Shown here in pieces: positions 8,001 to 18,063 of a DNA stretch of 64,000 nt. Made by a program: the position numbers and the translations under genes. The DNA is from Euglena gracilis (taxonomy: Eukaryota > Euglenida > Euglenophyceae > Euglenales), in the NCBI GenBank assembly GCA_039621445.1, contig CP154957.1, positions 6,876,504 to 6,940,503 on the forward strand, read 5' to 3'. The notes below the pieces were generated by a model that saw nothing but the letters and a program-made list of their open reading frames with translations, was not told the DNA's origin and did not search any database. The number at the start of each line of letters is the position of its first letter. The first letter of the stretch is position 1.

Positions 8001-9491
8001 CCCATCCCCCCTGGTTCTGTGTGGGATTTATCGTGGAAGGAGGAATATTTAAAATGTCCCCGTTGGTCACCAATTTTTCAGGCTACCCAGGATTCAAAGG
8101 TGCCGTGGCCTGAAAATATCAAGGTTTTTGGTGACAAAATGTTTTTCGAGGAGAGGCTTTGTGTGCCCAAATCTCTCCAAGAAAAACTCATTCGGGATCA
8201 CCACTCATACCAAGGGCATGTGGGATTCCCAAGGCTATGGGAATGCATGTCCCTTAGGTATGATTGGGCTGATTCCTCACTCGCTCGAGATTTTGCTAAA
8301 GGAGTCATGGGCCTTTGTGGGACTTGCCAAGCGTGCCGAAGGCCGGCGAGTCTTAAGGGTTTAGTGGAATCTACACCCATACCCCCAGCCGTAATGTATT
8401 CGGTGGCCCTTGACATGTTTAGCATGCCTCTCGTGGAGTGGGAAGGGAATTCTTACGACTCCATGCTTGTGTGTGTGGATCGTCACTCCGGTTGGATAGT
8501 GGCGATCCCCCACCTAGCAAAAGGATTTACGGGAGCCAAGGCAGCCAAGCAAATGCTGTTGCATGCTTGGAGACCTTTTGGCGTCCCTTCCATTATTACT
8601 TCCGATCTAGGCTCACACTTTGTCGCCGGTTGGTGGCAGACAATGTGTGCCTTGATGGGAATTAGGCAAGCCTACTCCCAGGCCTACCATCACCAGGCGA
8701 ATGGTAGGGCGGAGATGGCTGGCCAACAAATAATGGAACGGCTTAAGAAAATTCAGGTTGAGGACAAGTTGAATTGGGTTGAAGCCCTCCCCCAAGCACT
8801 AGACCGTATCCATGATACGCCGGGGGAGAGTGGCCTAAGCCAATTTCAAATCTTGTTCGGTCGACACCGTTCATTGGGTGGTTTACCTTATGAACCGTTA
8901 AGGGATTGTGAAGATGCCAGATCATTTTTCTCTCGGCAAAGAGAAATTGATTTGGTAGTGGCTGGCAAAATGAATAATTTGCATGCCAAGCAATGTGCTC
9001 GGGCCAACCGTGGTTTAGACGGTTGGGAGCCATTGGAGGTGGGGAATCTGGTGTGGTACCTGAGACCCCCCGATAGTGGCACAAAATTGGATTCCCGTTG
9101 GTTGGGCCCTTGCAAGGTTACCGCGAGGGAGGGAATTCACTCCTACCTAATTGAGGTTAAACCGGGCTATATTATGAAGGCCCATCGGAAGGCTTTAAAG
9201 GTGTATGTGGAGGACCCCACATCTGATAAGCCTATCCCCCTGTTTTTCCACCGGCGGACGGTACCTGAGGCGGAAGGTGCCCCAGATACCTGGTTAGTGG
9301 ATAAAATCCTAAACCACAAGTTCGTTAAGGGAAAAATGTTTTTCTTAACGAAGTGGCAAGGGTTTGAGGAGGCGAATCGGGAACCGTTGGAACATTTTTT
9401 CCAGGAGTACAATAGTGACGTAATAGCGTATTGCCTGGGAAAAGGGTTGCCGTTAGATGTCTCTAAGGATTTAAAGGCAACGGCAACCTGA
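5070..9491 (+). CDS. pol: Element 1 pol polyprotein (PR-RT-RH-IN-chromodomain)
   Basis: This 1473-residue uninterrupted frame starts in the overlap with a GTG, so it is probably made by frameshift. Aspartic protease: DTGAQ at about 77-81. Reverse transcriptase: LDLRQAFHQ and the catalytic YIDD at 494-497. RNase H: VDAS near 658 and TDHKALE near 736. A 130-residue Gly/Thr/Pro-rich linker follows. Integrase: an HH...CGTCQAC zinc-binding region (about 1044-1088) and the catalytic triad D1115, D1179, E1215. The last two residues are separated by exactly 35, the D,D35E signature. A chromodomain-like segment (about 1408-1460, WLVDKILNHK ... FLTKWQGFE) ends the protein and may direct integration to marked chromatin. 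All key catalytic residues are present, so this copy may still be active. Confidence 0.93.
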   Translation: MIDYLLSAGDFLGGQPKEISQNSQDFEEWEIPDRCCHLANTLKVNQVLPIENELQLLMLSQTYLPNGDARQLRVLVDTGAQVNLVKRSIVPKHLARSPRMPIRLVAANGQCVLGGDQCIKLELGFQRRGTGQGGTQALYLEGEFYLADIEVDAILSFPWLAEHGLGVFPHHKALVFDNPNLTFLYGWDTRNQKRKSHKGKKKHNSQKRIGVVVSDFGESPENAPTTESLENEKVWLDLQKMNLHLPLQGFDMQPKFLGKKELHTIARHLTESPAEDKAVNAIIQARDSGEKEDPRVVAFRNRIFQDFEGEVLGTEVPPDPPVRGPYGYAQIPLKEGAVPTRQKPFVLHGERFEAHKKVTQEWWDRKFVERLPKGTVSEWLSVTFVVPKKGGEWRGVVDMRGPNSQTRRVSYPLPVIEDLLVKQGGNMMFSILDLRQAFHQQPLDPESRPITCCSTPLGLFQWRVNVMGLTNASQQFQQMMEDRLFPVGDVADPYIDDILIGTRVGPGEDLLAAHDKDLRRVLEVLRKDRFVADKRKCRLFVKEVEFCGHVLGGGVRKPSPGKLMAIEKWELPQTITGLRAFLGFTNYYSSYVKDYAHIVACLQDKLKVSRVDGKKGSKKRISWEPSDIEAFEKIKSLLCSELILQHVKPDKPFVLRVDASQYAVGATLEQLVGEDRAPTPEDVRAKRTVPVAFMSRKLTGSQRNWVPREQETYAIILALQKWESWIGLQPVLVLTDHKALESWAREVLDTPSGPIGRRARWHPILSKFDLSVGYIPGRENTIADLLSRWAYPASQALKDISRHGSALDTEEMREIIQTEKMEEAECMWLRLVDQPTTANTYIRGVTTRGGATTGSGDAGGRCTRPGDRKSEPLGGTKPQGLGSTSTPKGEKGKHVSFSTRVDEFGNETSLVEEVQEPRGEHFPLTPTSIPASPTTPTPEPAAAATTEVPGADRESPVLSSGGLSGEGGEATSTTDSSPIPPGSVWDLSWKEEYLKCPRWSPIFQATQDSKVPWPENIKVFGDKMFFEERLCVPKSLQEKLIRDHHSYQGHVGFPRLWECMSLRYDWADSSLARDFAKGVMGLCGTCQACRRPASLKGLVESTPIPPAVMYSVALDMFSMPLVEWEGNSYDSMLVCVDRHSGWIVAIPHLAKGFTGAKAAKQMLLHAWRPFGVPSIITSDLGSHFVAGWWQTMCALMGIRQAYSQAYHHQANGRAEMAGQQIMERLKKIQVEDKLNWVEALPQALDRIHDTPGESGLSQFQILFGRHRSLGGLPYEPLRDCEDARSFFSRQREIDLVVAGKMNNLHAKQCARANRGLDGWEPLEVGNLVWYLRPPDSGTKLDSRWLGPCKVTAREGIHSYLIEVKPGYIMKAHRKALKVYVEDPTSDKPIPLFFHRRTVPEAEGAPDTWLVDKILNHKFVKGKMFFLTKWQGFEEANREPLEHFFQEYNSDVIAYCLGKGLPLDVSKDLKATAT

Positions 9492-9511
9492 AAAGGGGGG
9501 AAAAGGAGAGG
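9491..9511 (+). promoter_or_regulatory. Polypurine tract of element 1
   Basis: Twenty-one purines in a row run from the last base of the pol stop codon to 9511, followed by TG. This is the expected primer site for plus-strand DNA synthesis at the 3' LTR border. Confidence 0.65.
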
Positions 9512-11855
9512 TGAAAAAGGGCCTGGAGTGGTTGCCTGGGGAGGGGGAGGTCCCACCTTATGCCCCTTCACAGATGCAGGTGGACCCCATCATAGGGCTG
9601 AGGCCCTGGGAAAAATGACGGGAGTTTCCTCGTCATTGGTTTCATTTTTTCATTTCTCCCCTGAAGTTTTCATTCACCACCACACCCTGGTTTGGGTGAG
9701 GCTGGTGTGGGCAATCGAGGATATTTCATTGCCCCTGTTGATTTTTTGCCATTTTCCATTGAACTCCCGTGAAAGGATTTCAAAGGGGAATGAAGGATTC
9801 TCGTGGCTAGGGGGAAACCAGCCGGGAATCTTATTTTTTATATGGATGGGTGTTTTCCAATCAAAGGATCCCACCCCGGAACGGGAAGGGATGTTGCCAA
9901 CAACAACAAAAGCAAAACGTTGAAAGAGTGCATGATTGCCACCCGTTTTGTTTATGTTGTTGTGGGTGGATTCCGGTTTGGAAGTTTCACCAAAATTTCT
10001 TAAAGAGGACAAACCACCGGAAGCACAACCGTGGGTTTGTTCTCTTGACAACCTTCTCCAAGTATTGGAGGGGGGGTAATTGACAATGTGGTTTTGAGAT
10101 TGCCCTGTCGGTTTGGCTGGGCTAAGCCATATTGCCAAATTTTCAATTGGGGGAAGGAACCCCCCCATAACGGTGTGCATGGTTTGCCACCACACTAAGG
10201 GGAGGCAAACCGGCACCCAAGGAAGACGCCGAAGCCCAACACCCCGAACTTCGACGAGGCGTTTGGCTCTGGCAACCATCACTATCCGTTTCATTCACCT
10301 ACTCAGGACGGATTATCAATTTGAAGTCTGGGACTCTGAATTGGATGAACTGAAGACGGAGTTCAAACTATTTCAAGGAGTTGCTTTCTGATATCGGTGT
10401 ACGAGGATTATGTGGAGTGAACGAGTGGAGATGGTAATTTTGCCGTTCTATTCGTGCTTCTGACCTCTACACCACACAATCTTTGTTTGCACCCTCCCTG
10501 TCCCGAAAGAGGAATCTGTGATTTTTTTAAGGGGGGGGGTGACCCAAGTTTCAAGGCGGTGGGCTTTGATTGGGTCCCACCCTCTTTTCCCTTCCCACGG
10601 GTTGGTGATACTCGTGGGGGGGGTCCCTTTCTCCAATCGGTTTGATTGGCTATTTTATCATACCCACCCCCCCACCTTTGGGCAAGTGGAGCCCGAGGCC
10701 CCGGTCGGCTTGATCGGGGGGGGGGACGCTATGTTATTATTTCCCAAAAATGAAGTGATTTGCCTTTTCCATCCTCCCCAAGAGTGCCCGGGGGGGGGGG
10801 CAAGGCTAGCCCTCCCTTGGGGTTGCCCAAGGCTTTCCCCTCGGGGGGGGGGGCAAGTCAAGCCCACCTCTCGCCGGGGGGGGGGGGGCAAGGTTTTCCC
10901 CAAGGCCTTCCCCTCGGGGGGGGGGGGGGCTGATTTTCATCCATCACCGAAAGGATTTTTGGTGATAATGGACCCTCCATTCCCTTCACGGTTGGGAATA
11001 TCGTGGGGGGGGTGATTCTTATCCATTCAAAAAGAATTTTTTTTTGAGTGGTGTTGAACCCCCATTTCCTTTCACGGTGGTGAGAACCGTGGGGGGGGGG
11101 GGGCTCGGTGTGGTGGAATGGGATCTATGGATTATAGATTCCTCCATACCGTTACGCCACTTATGCACATTGCCGAACCATGATATCGCAATTGCGTTGC
11201 AAAAAATCAAAGTGTCTTTCATTCCCACCCCAAGGAAAGCGAGAAGGAGGGGGGGTGAAACCCCCGACTTTCGTCGCAAGGGGGGGAGTGACGACCTTTT
11301 GAGGTCGACCGCCGGGCGGCGGAGATTTTCCTTTTTAGAAGGCCTTTTTAAGGGCGGTTTAGCTCTAATTTTAAGGCTTTCTAAAGATTTCCATTAAAAT
11401 TCCCTCTCCTAGGGCGCCCATGGTTTGGTTGTGCAAGGAGAGAGATTGAGTGATGCTAGGTATTCCCAAATGGTGATTTTGGGTTTATTTAGCACATTTT
11501 AAGCTTTTTATGCATTTTTCCTTTGGTTTTAAGGGAAAATGTTGGATTTGGTGAGAGCGCTTGCAAGCGCTTGGAACAGAATTTTAAGAGATTGGCGCCT
11601 GAGTTCCTGGAGTTTTTGCAGGGGTTTGCAAAGCTCAATAATGATGGAATTCAGCATAATTTATCAAAATCAAGGGGGGAAACCTTGATTTTGACCTGGG
11701 TTGGTTGATTTTGATGCAATGGGCAAGGATTTGGGATTTGAGAGCGCTTAGGAATCAGCGCACTCAATCCTAAATTTAACTGCCCATCAAGGGCATCAAA
11801 ATCATTTTCTTTTCACAGGGTTTTCCTCTTTACCTGTTGCACCATTGTACTTGTT
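9512..11855 (+). repeat. Probable 3' LTR of element 1 (end unresolved)
   Basis: About 2.3 kb of non-coding DNA separates the polypurine tract from the next gag copy. An LTR should fill it, beginning with the TG at 9512 and ending before a primer-binding site near 11855. A possible primer site starts TGGCAATTGC at 11857, but it is not matched to a tRNA here. The region holds several runs of 7-13 G and a palindromic GCGCTTGCAAGCGC near 11558. I see no protein gene in it. No second LTR copy is in the window to prove the borders. Confidence 0.45.
10527..11102 (+). repeat. Cluster of G runs (quadruplex-prone)
   Basis: Roughly ten runs of 7 to 13 G on the plus strand lie within 580 bases, several in the repeated setting CCTCGGGGG...GCAAG (about 10780-10930). 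They sit inside the putative LTR of element 1, on the sense strand. Confidence 0.6.
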
Positions 11856-11897
11856 GTGGCAATTGCATCCAATTACAATCAAGTATTGAATTTGGAA

Positions 11898-12382
11898 TTT
11901 CAATTGCAAATGGAAGATCAACAAAACAATCAATCATTTGAAGAAGGTGAGGTTTGTCTTCCCCCCACCTCATCTGTGGGAAAAGGGGCAGGGGGGTGGG
12001 ACTCTTCAACTCAGGCAACCACTGGCCAATTTTCACCCCAAAACCCCCTTTTTGGCCCAGAAACTGTGAGAAATGACACCCAGGGGGGGGTGTTGGCTCT
12101 CACTGGTTCATCTGAGCAGGGAGGGGTTGAAACCCCAAAGGCACCCCCCTTGGAGATCCCAGTGACACCCCCCTCAGGGGTCGGGGAGGGTCCACTGGGA
12201 GGTTCCTCCTTGGAAATGATGGCCCAGTTTCGGCCACAGGGGGGGCCAGAATGGGAAAAAATTTCCGACACAAGTCGGCTCGAGGAGCCAAAAAACGATC
12301 CTACGCCGGAAACTGGCCCGGGGCGGGGGTTTCCGCTTCACCCCAGTGCTGCCGGGGGACATGGCAGCACGGGTGTGAAACA
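11898..12382 (+). pseudogene. gag: Truncated second copy of element 1 gag start
   Basis: This copy has the intact gag beginning: an ATG in frame followed by MEDQQNN..., without the 20-bp duplication seen at 158-200. It stops matching element 1 at 12382, in the middle of gag. There it is joined, out of frame, to the gag of element 2. It shows what the damaged start at 1-200 should look like, and it lies head to tail with element 1 across the presumed LTR. Confidence 0.85.
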
Positions 12383-13854
12383 CCAGCACTCCGGCTGGTC
12401 TGGAAGCAGGCCGCGGCGGGAGGGGGCGGCGTGCCGTCCCTCTCCATCGCGCGCCTGACCACGCCGTCCGCCGTCCCCGTCGCCAGCGCGTCCGCGGTGC
12501 GAGAGGTCCGCATCGCCCCGGTGCAGGCCCAGCCAGCTGACCTGCACTTCCTCCTGGCGCCGCTGGTGGACTCGGTCCTCGGCCTCCACCCGGGCCGGTT
12601 CTCCGGGCATCCGGAGGACTGGCCGCAGTGGCGGAGGCGGTTGCTCCTGTTCCTTCGGGAACTCGAGCAGGCGTGGCCATCCATCACGTCAGCCCAGCGT
12701 CTCGCCATGTTGCGCGCGGCTCTGGACAAGGCCACGGTACTGATGCTGGACCAGGAGATCGAGACCAAGCAAGAGGTGGAGTATGCCGTGCTGTTCGCGG
12801 AGGTGGACCTGGCGAACGGCGGCGAGGACAAGGAGGTCCTGCGGCGGCGAATGAGGAAGCTGAAGTTGGTGACGAGCGGGAAGATGACCGAGAAGTCCCG
12901 GAGGGAGTACTACGCGCAGATGGCGTCCATGGCCAGGCAGGTGGGCATGGAGGAGGAGGAGCTGGGGAAGCTAATCGTGGAGGCCATGCCCCTCCACCCC
13001 TTGCGCCGGAAGGTGGCGCAGGAGGAGGACAAGCGTGTGGACCACCGGTCCATCGTGCTGGAGGACCTGAAGATGGACACTACGGTGGAGGAGGTGAAGG
13101 AGATGATCAAGCAGGAGACCACGGTGGCCCCCGCCTCGGTGCGGAAGGTGGGGCGCCGCTTTGTGGTGGTGCCAGTGGGCGACGAGCACCGCACCCTGGT
13201 GAAGGCAGTGTACGACCGCCAGCGGCTCGAGGGCGGTAGCATCATCACGGTGACGGCCGACTCATCTATCTACTGATCATCGATCTACCGGCGAAGGACA
13301 TCCACAACCTAATGGTGAGATGGCTGCGGATGGAGGCGAAGATGGCCCCCGAGAAGGAGAAGGAGATCCCGAAGAAGCGGCAGGTGCTCCGGTGGCAGCG
13401 GGAAGTGGAAGTCGACGACACCACCGAGGAGCCGTACATCCAGGAGGTGGAGAAAACGAACGTGCCGCCGAAGAAGGAGAAGCAAGCGCAGCAACCACGC
13501 CCGCCGACGCCGCCGGTGCCCGCTCCCCAATGCAAAGGACGAGGCCAATGGGGACGTGGGTACCCGGAGCACTGGTCATTGAGCCCATGGACGAGCGAAG
13601 AAGGAAAAGGAAAGGGTGGATACCAAGCGGAGCAGTGGTCATCGAGTGCGTGGCAAGGAAATGAAGGAAAAGGAAAAGGTGGTGGGTACCAAGGCGACCA
13701 GTGGACATCGAATGCTCCGAGACAAGATGAAGGCAAAGGAAAAGGCAAGGCGAAAGGTCGAGACAAAGGAGATCAAGGAAAAGGAGAGTCCAAGGGCAAA
13801 GGCAAGGACGTCAAGAGCAACGTCTCGGCCGTCCAGGAGCAGTATCATGAGTGA
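12383..13854 (+). pseudogene. gag: Element 2 gag (broken)
   Basis: Residues matching the capsid and RNA-binding parts of element 3 gag are present: GRFSGHPEDW..., a helical capsid-like region, then an RRM-like part (SIVLEDLKMD ... RRFVVVPVGDE). The tail is made of repeated Lys/Gly and GGYQ.QWSS units, in place of the zinc knuckle of element 1. A small insertion at about 13262-13290 brings in a stop (13274-13276), after which the frame restarts near 13312 and runs to TGA at 13852. The N-terminal coiled coil seen in element 3 is missing because of the fusion at 12383. Confidence 0.8.
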
Positions 13855-13890
13855 CGGGGCCGCCCAGGCCCCAGGGAAGGGGGCTTGGGC
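13852..13890 (+). promoter_or_regulatory. Candidate UGA readthrough site (gag to methyltransferase)
   Basis: The gag frame ends GAG TGA CGG. The methyltransferase lies downstream in the same frame. UGA followed by CGG is a recognised leaky stop context in eukaryotic translation (as in tobraviruses). A perfect 6-bp GC hairpin (13856-13861 with 13867-13872) follows, and a longer alternative stem reaches the TGGGCCGGC at about 13886. The same stop, context and hairpin are kept at 20964 in element 3. Confidence 0.5.
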
Positions 13891-14990
13891 CGGCCGTCAA
13901 ATCCCAACGCCAGCGTGAGCGTGCGGGCAATCACCCAAGAGCCCCGCACGCCCCCCAGACCAACCAAGCCCCAAACCTCCCAAGGAGGGGAGAGACCGTG
14001 CCCTGAAGCACACAGTCAAGGCGGGGCCCATCAGATTCCGACAATCAACTACTGGTCCGTGCTACAAAAGAAGTCCCGTCGTTCCGAGCAACCGTCTGCG
14101 GCGTGACCGGTCTCGTCTGCGCAGTCATCGCCCCCCGCCAAGCCAGCAGCGTCTGTGTCATCGTCTACGCAGCATCGTGCCACCGCGACGCCCCCAGCCC
14201 GGCAGCAGCAGGAGCGAGCACCTCGCCAGTCCGCACCAAGCCGGACGACGCTGCCCCCACCATTAGCAGCGCCGTCAGCGGCACCACGCTCCGCACCCGC
14301 AGCAACCAGCGCCCCGTTCCACCGGCAGAGCGCACCGTCCTTCCGGGCGGCACCGAAGCCGGCCGCATCGTCACCGCCAACCTCATCGCCGAAGAGGTGG
14401 GCCCTGGACCTGTTCTCCGGAACAGGTTCGGTGAAGCGGGCGCTGGAGAAGCTCGGCTACTCCGTCGTCTCGGTGGACGCCGACCCGCGGTGGAAGGCGG
14501 ACAAGACGCCGGACGTGCGGCGCTGGCGGTACTGGGAGGAGTACTGGCCCGGCTACTTCGAGCTGGTCGCCGCCCCGCCGCCGTGCACCGAGTACTCCAG
14601 CGCGATGACGACCAGGAGGCGGCGGCTGCGGAAGGCCGACTTCCTGGTCCGCAAGACGAAGGAGATCATCGCCTACCTGCGGTCGTCCAAGTAGTGGCTG
14701 GAGAATCCCCGCTATTGGAAACTCCGCCACCGCAAGGTCGTCGAGAACATGCAGTTCGTCGACGTGGACTACTGCATGTTCGAGGCGTGGGGCTATCGCA
14801 AGCCCACACGCTTCTGCATCGCGGACTCCATGGCCCCCATGCAGGACATCGTGTGCGACGGCCAGTGCGAGAAAATCGTGGAGGAGCAAGATGGACGGCG
14901 GCATCACCGACGACAGCTGGGTGGGGCATCCCAGCAGCGCGGCACCCGAGAGCAGGCGTATCACATTCCCGAAGGTGTCGTCCGATACCT
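13855..14990 (+). pseudogene. Element 2 methyltransferase (broken)
   Basis: After the gag TGA the frame is open through a Pro/Ala/Ser-rich linker except for one TGA at 14103, which is CGA in element 3. The methyltransferase motifs are LDLFSGTGS (near 14405), PPPCTEY (catalytic Cys near 14582), WLENPR (after a TAG at 14692) and GYRKPTRF (near 14791). The TAG replaces the first Trp of the WW pair in element 1. The coding frame appears to move +1 near 14885: downstream, the adjacent frame has much better G/C third positions and continues into pol. Confidence 0.8.
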
Positions 14991-17900
14991 GTGTGAGCGC
15001 ACCCTACCAACCCGCCAAGCAGCCGTGCCACCCAGCGAAATACCGCCGTCGCCGTCACCCGCACCCGCGGCCGCCCCCGCACCACCAATCCGGACGGCGC
15101 TGTCCCCGCAAGCAGCGGCGCTGTCCCAAGCTCCGCGCCAACGACCGCCATCGTGCACCCGCCAAGCGTCGTGCACCCCCGCCGAGCCGCCCAACAATGC
15201 ACCCACCGAGTCCGTCACCATCGTCACCACCCCCGCGAAAGGTCCACAAGGTCACCGTCCGTCCGTGGCAGTACCGTCCCAGCCGGCCTTTCCAGGTGGG
15301 CCGCATGGAGAGGCGGGGCGGCAACTACGAGCTGATGCTGGATGTGGTCATCGAGATCGACGGCCGGGAGGAGAAGACGAAGGCCCTCAGCGACACGGGG
15401 GAGAAGACATCGCTGATCCGTCGGGATTTGTACCCGAACGGATGTTTCCGCCGCAGCGAGCGACCGCTGCTGCTGAGGATCGTGAACGGCGACCTGCTGG
15501 CGGGCGGCAGCAACGAGGCGGACGTCCTCCTGGTGTTCAACGCGAGGAGTGTAGGAGAGAGGAGTGGAGGAGTGAAGAGCTGGCACAGCCAGATCACCGT
15601 CCATCACGGTGATATAGGGTGTGACCTGATTCTGGGTTACCCCTGGCTGGAGGAGCACAGGCTGGATGTGCAACCCTGGCGGGATGCACTGCAGCTCCAC
15701 GACGACCCCCGATGGGTCATCGCCGGCACCGAAGCAAGCGAGATCGCAGCGCTGAGCACACACACCCACGCGACCGTCCGAGCCCGCAGCCCGTCGCCGT
15801 TGTCCCGCACGCCGTCCGAAGTGCAGGAGGAGATGGAGGCGGAGGTGAAGAAGATGAGGCTCACGGTCGGGGTCAACGGCACCGACGGAGACGAGGAGGA
15901 CGAGACCCTGGACGCCGAGGAGGAGGCAATGGGGTCCAAGGTGCTGATCGACGCGGCCAAGGAGGCGAAGGAAGTACGTGGGGTGGTCACGGCCCAGGCG
16001 GAGGAGCAGCACCCGCTAGACGTCCAGCTCCGCACAGATATCCTCAAGGAGTTCGAGGGCCGCGTCTTCTGCGATCCGCCGCCCCGAGGCCAGCACGGGA
16101 TGGCGGTGCTGCTCCTCAAGCCGAACGCCCAACCAGTGGTGGGGAGGGTGATCCACCTGAAGGGCGAACGGCTGGAGGCGCTGCAGGAGATGGAGGAGGA
16201 GTGCCGCCGTGACCGGAAGGTGGAGCCGGGGCGCGGCCCGTGGCGGGCGGCCGCCTTCCCGACTCGGAACAAGAACGGGAAATGGAGGATGGTGTGTGAC
16301 TACGCGGTGACGAACCTGCAGATCATGGCGGACAGCTACCCCTTGCCACTGACGGAGGAGATCGTGGCGGAGCAGGCGAAGTGTACCCTCTTCAGCACCA
16401 TCGACTTGCGGGACGCGTTCCACCAGGTGGCCTTGGCGGAGGAGAGCCGACCGGTGACGAACGTCCAGCTGCCGGGTTGGCTGTGGCAGTGGCGCGTGGT
16501 CCCGCAGGGGATCAAACTCGGGGCCGCCCTCCTGCAGCGGGACATCGACGCCACCTGCGTGGCGGTGAAGGCGCACTCTTGCCCGTACTTCGACGACATC
16601 ATTGTCAGTACGCGGCAGGGAGCGGAGGAGACGGACGGGGAGTTCTACCAGAAGCACGCACAAAACGTCCGTGAGACGTTGCTGGCCTTGGAGAAGGACA
16701 GATAGGTCAGCGACAGCCGCAAGGTCAAGCTCTTCATCAGGCAAGTCGAGTTCGTGGGGCATGTCCTGGGGCACGGCAGGATGGGGCCTGCCACAGGCAA
16801 ACTGTCGGCGGTGCAGCACTGGCAGCTGCCGCCCACAGTCAGCAGTCTCCGCGCGTTTCTCGGTGTCTGCAATTACTATGCGGGTTACGTGAGACTGTAC
16901 GCGGAGCTGGCGGCGCCGTTGCAGGAGAAGCTGAAATTGCCGAGGGAGCTGACCAAGGCAGGATCCAAGCACCCAGTGATGTGTACGGAGCAGGAGAAGG
17001 AGGCGTTCGACAAGCTGAAGAAGGCCCTCGTCGCCGACCTGGAGTTGTACCACATCGATCCAGACCAGCCGTTCGTCCTGCGCACCGACGCGTCGGACTA
17101 CGCCATCGGAGCGGTGCTGGAGCAGTTCCCGAAGATCGACGGCGTGCCGCGGGTGGAGGACCTGCGGCCGGGGGCCTCCGTCCCGGTGGCCTTCATGTCC
17201 CGGAAGCTCACCGAGGGGCAGCGCCTTCGGTGGGATGTCTGGGACAACGAGACGTATGCCGTGGTGGCCGCCCTCGACAAGTGGGCGGGCTTCCTGGTGG
17301 ACAACGAGATCCTCAGGCCAGATGGCATGCGAAGCTCAACGAGTTCCGCATTACCGTGGTGCACGTCCCCGGTGAGACCAACGTGGTGGGCGATGCCATG
17401 TTCCGCTGGGCCTACCCGGCCTCACAAGGCTGGCGCGACACCTCGTGGCACGGTACCGAGGCCGACACGAAGGAGATGAAGGCCCACGGAGGAGAAGCTA
17501 CGCGAGAAGTCCACCCCGAAGGCGGTGCATCCCGAGGACGAGGAGACCAAGGCGGAGCAGGTGGAGCGGTCAACCCTGAAGGAGGGGAGAGAGCTGGCCG
17601 TCATCCAGCTGATCCCGCTCCCGTTGTTCGCCGCGGTCCCGTCAGCGTCCCACATCGCCGTCGCGTCGTGCATCGCATCACCAGCGTCCAAGCCAGCACC
17701 ATCATCCAACGCGCCATCGCCAGTCCCATCACCAGCACCGCAGTCCACCGCACCGCAGTCCATCGCACCGTCCGCAGCGCCCACAGCCGGGGTTTAATCA
17801 CCGGCCATGCCCGTCCCAGCGTCAGCAGCCGGTGTGCTGTCACCCGCCGCGTCAGTCCCGTCTGCAGCGCCCGCAGCGGGTGTGTCGTCCACCGCTGATC

Positions 17901-18062
17901 ACGTGCCTCCGCAGCCTGACCTGGACATCAACGTCTTCGACATGGACTGGAGCAAGGCGTATGCGGTGTGCCCGCGCTGGAAGACCGTCTGGGACCAGGC
18001 CCACAACGGCCCGGGCTGGCCCAGCGAGTTCCATCTGGTGGATGGGAGGCTCGTCTCGGCGG
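14990..18062 (+). pseudogene. pol: Element 2 pol (PR, RT, RNase H; integrase deleted)
   Basis: A Pro-rich linker leads to an aspartic protease (DTG at 15392), reverse transcriptase (DLRDAFHQV near 16404; YFDD at 16586) and RNase H (TDASDYAIG near 17087). A TAG at 16703 stops the frame in RT, at a Phe position of element 1. In RNase H, about 30 codons are missing near 17325-17335 with a frame change, after which EFRITVVHVPGE continues. The segment before the integrase zinc finger (MDWSKAYAVCPRW, near 17941) is present. The sequence then breaks into the LTR at 18063, so the whole integrase core is gone. It cannot make active enzymes as it stands. Confidence 0.83.
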
Positions 18063-18063
18063 G

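Larger units (their letters stand above)
1..11860 (+). mobile_element. Element 1: Ty3/gypsy-type LTR retrotransposon with methyltransferase
   Basis: This stretch reads gag, cytosine-methyltransferase-like protein, then protease, reverse transcriptase, RNase H, integrase and a chromodomain-like tail, all on the plus strand. Integrase after RNase H is the Ty3/gypsy order, and the C-terminal chromodomain-like segment suggests a chromovirus. The methyltransferase between gag and pol is an extra gene. A purine tract follows the pol stop at once and is followed by TG, as expected before a 3' LTR. The leader and first part of gag (1 to about 510) recur at 11898-12382, so another copy begins directly downstream. 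The 5' LTR lies outside the window and the 3' LTR end is not resolved. The gag start is damaged; the other reading frames are open over long distances, so the copy looks young. Confidence 0.88.
12383..18063 (+). mobile_element. Element 2: decayed GC-rich relative of element 1
   Basis: Same order as element 1 (gag, methyltransferase, protease, RT, RNase H), but diverged at protein level and far richer in G+C. It lacks its 5' LTR, leader and the N-terminal part of gag, which have been replaced by the gag start of element 1. It ends in the LTR at 18064, with the integrase core missing. It carries stop codons, an indel in gag, and an RNase H deletion, so it is a pseudo-element. It and element 3 are the same lineage, nearly identical over gag and methyltransferase. 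Confidence 0.85.

Noticed and set aside
12628-13239. A Gly/Arg-rich frame overlapping element 2 gag
   Set aside because: Shadow of the real gag frame caused by high G+C.
14383-16012. Long minus-strand frames opposite the element 2 methyltransferase and pol
   Set aside because: Antisense shadows; the plus strand carries the catalytic motifs.
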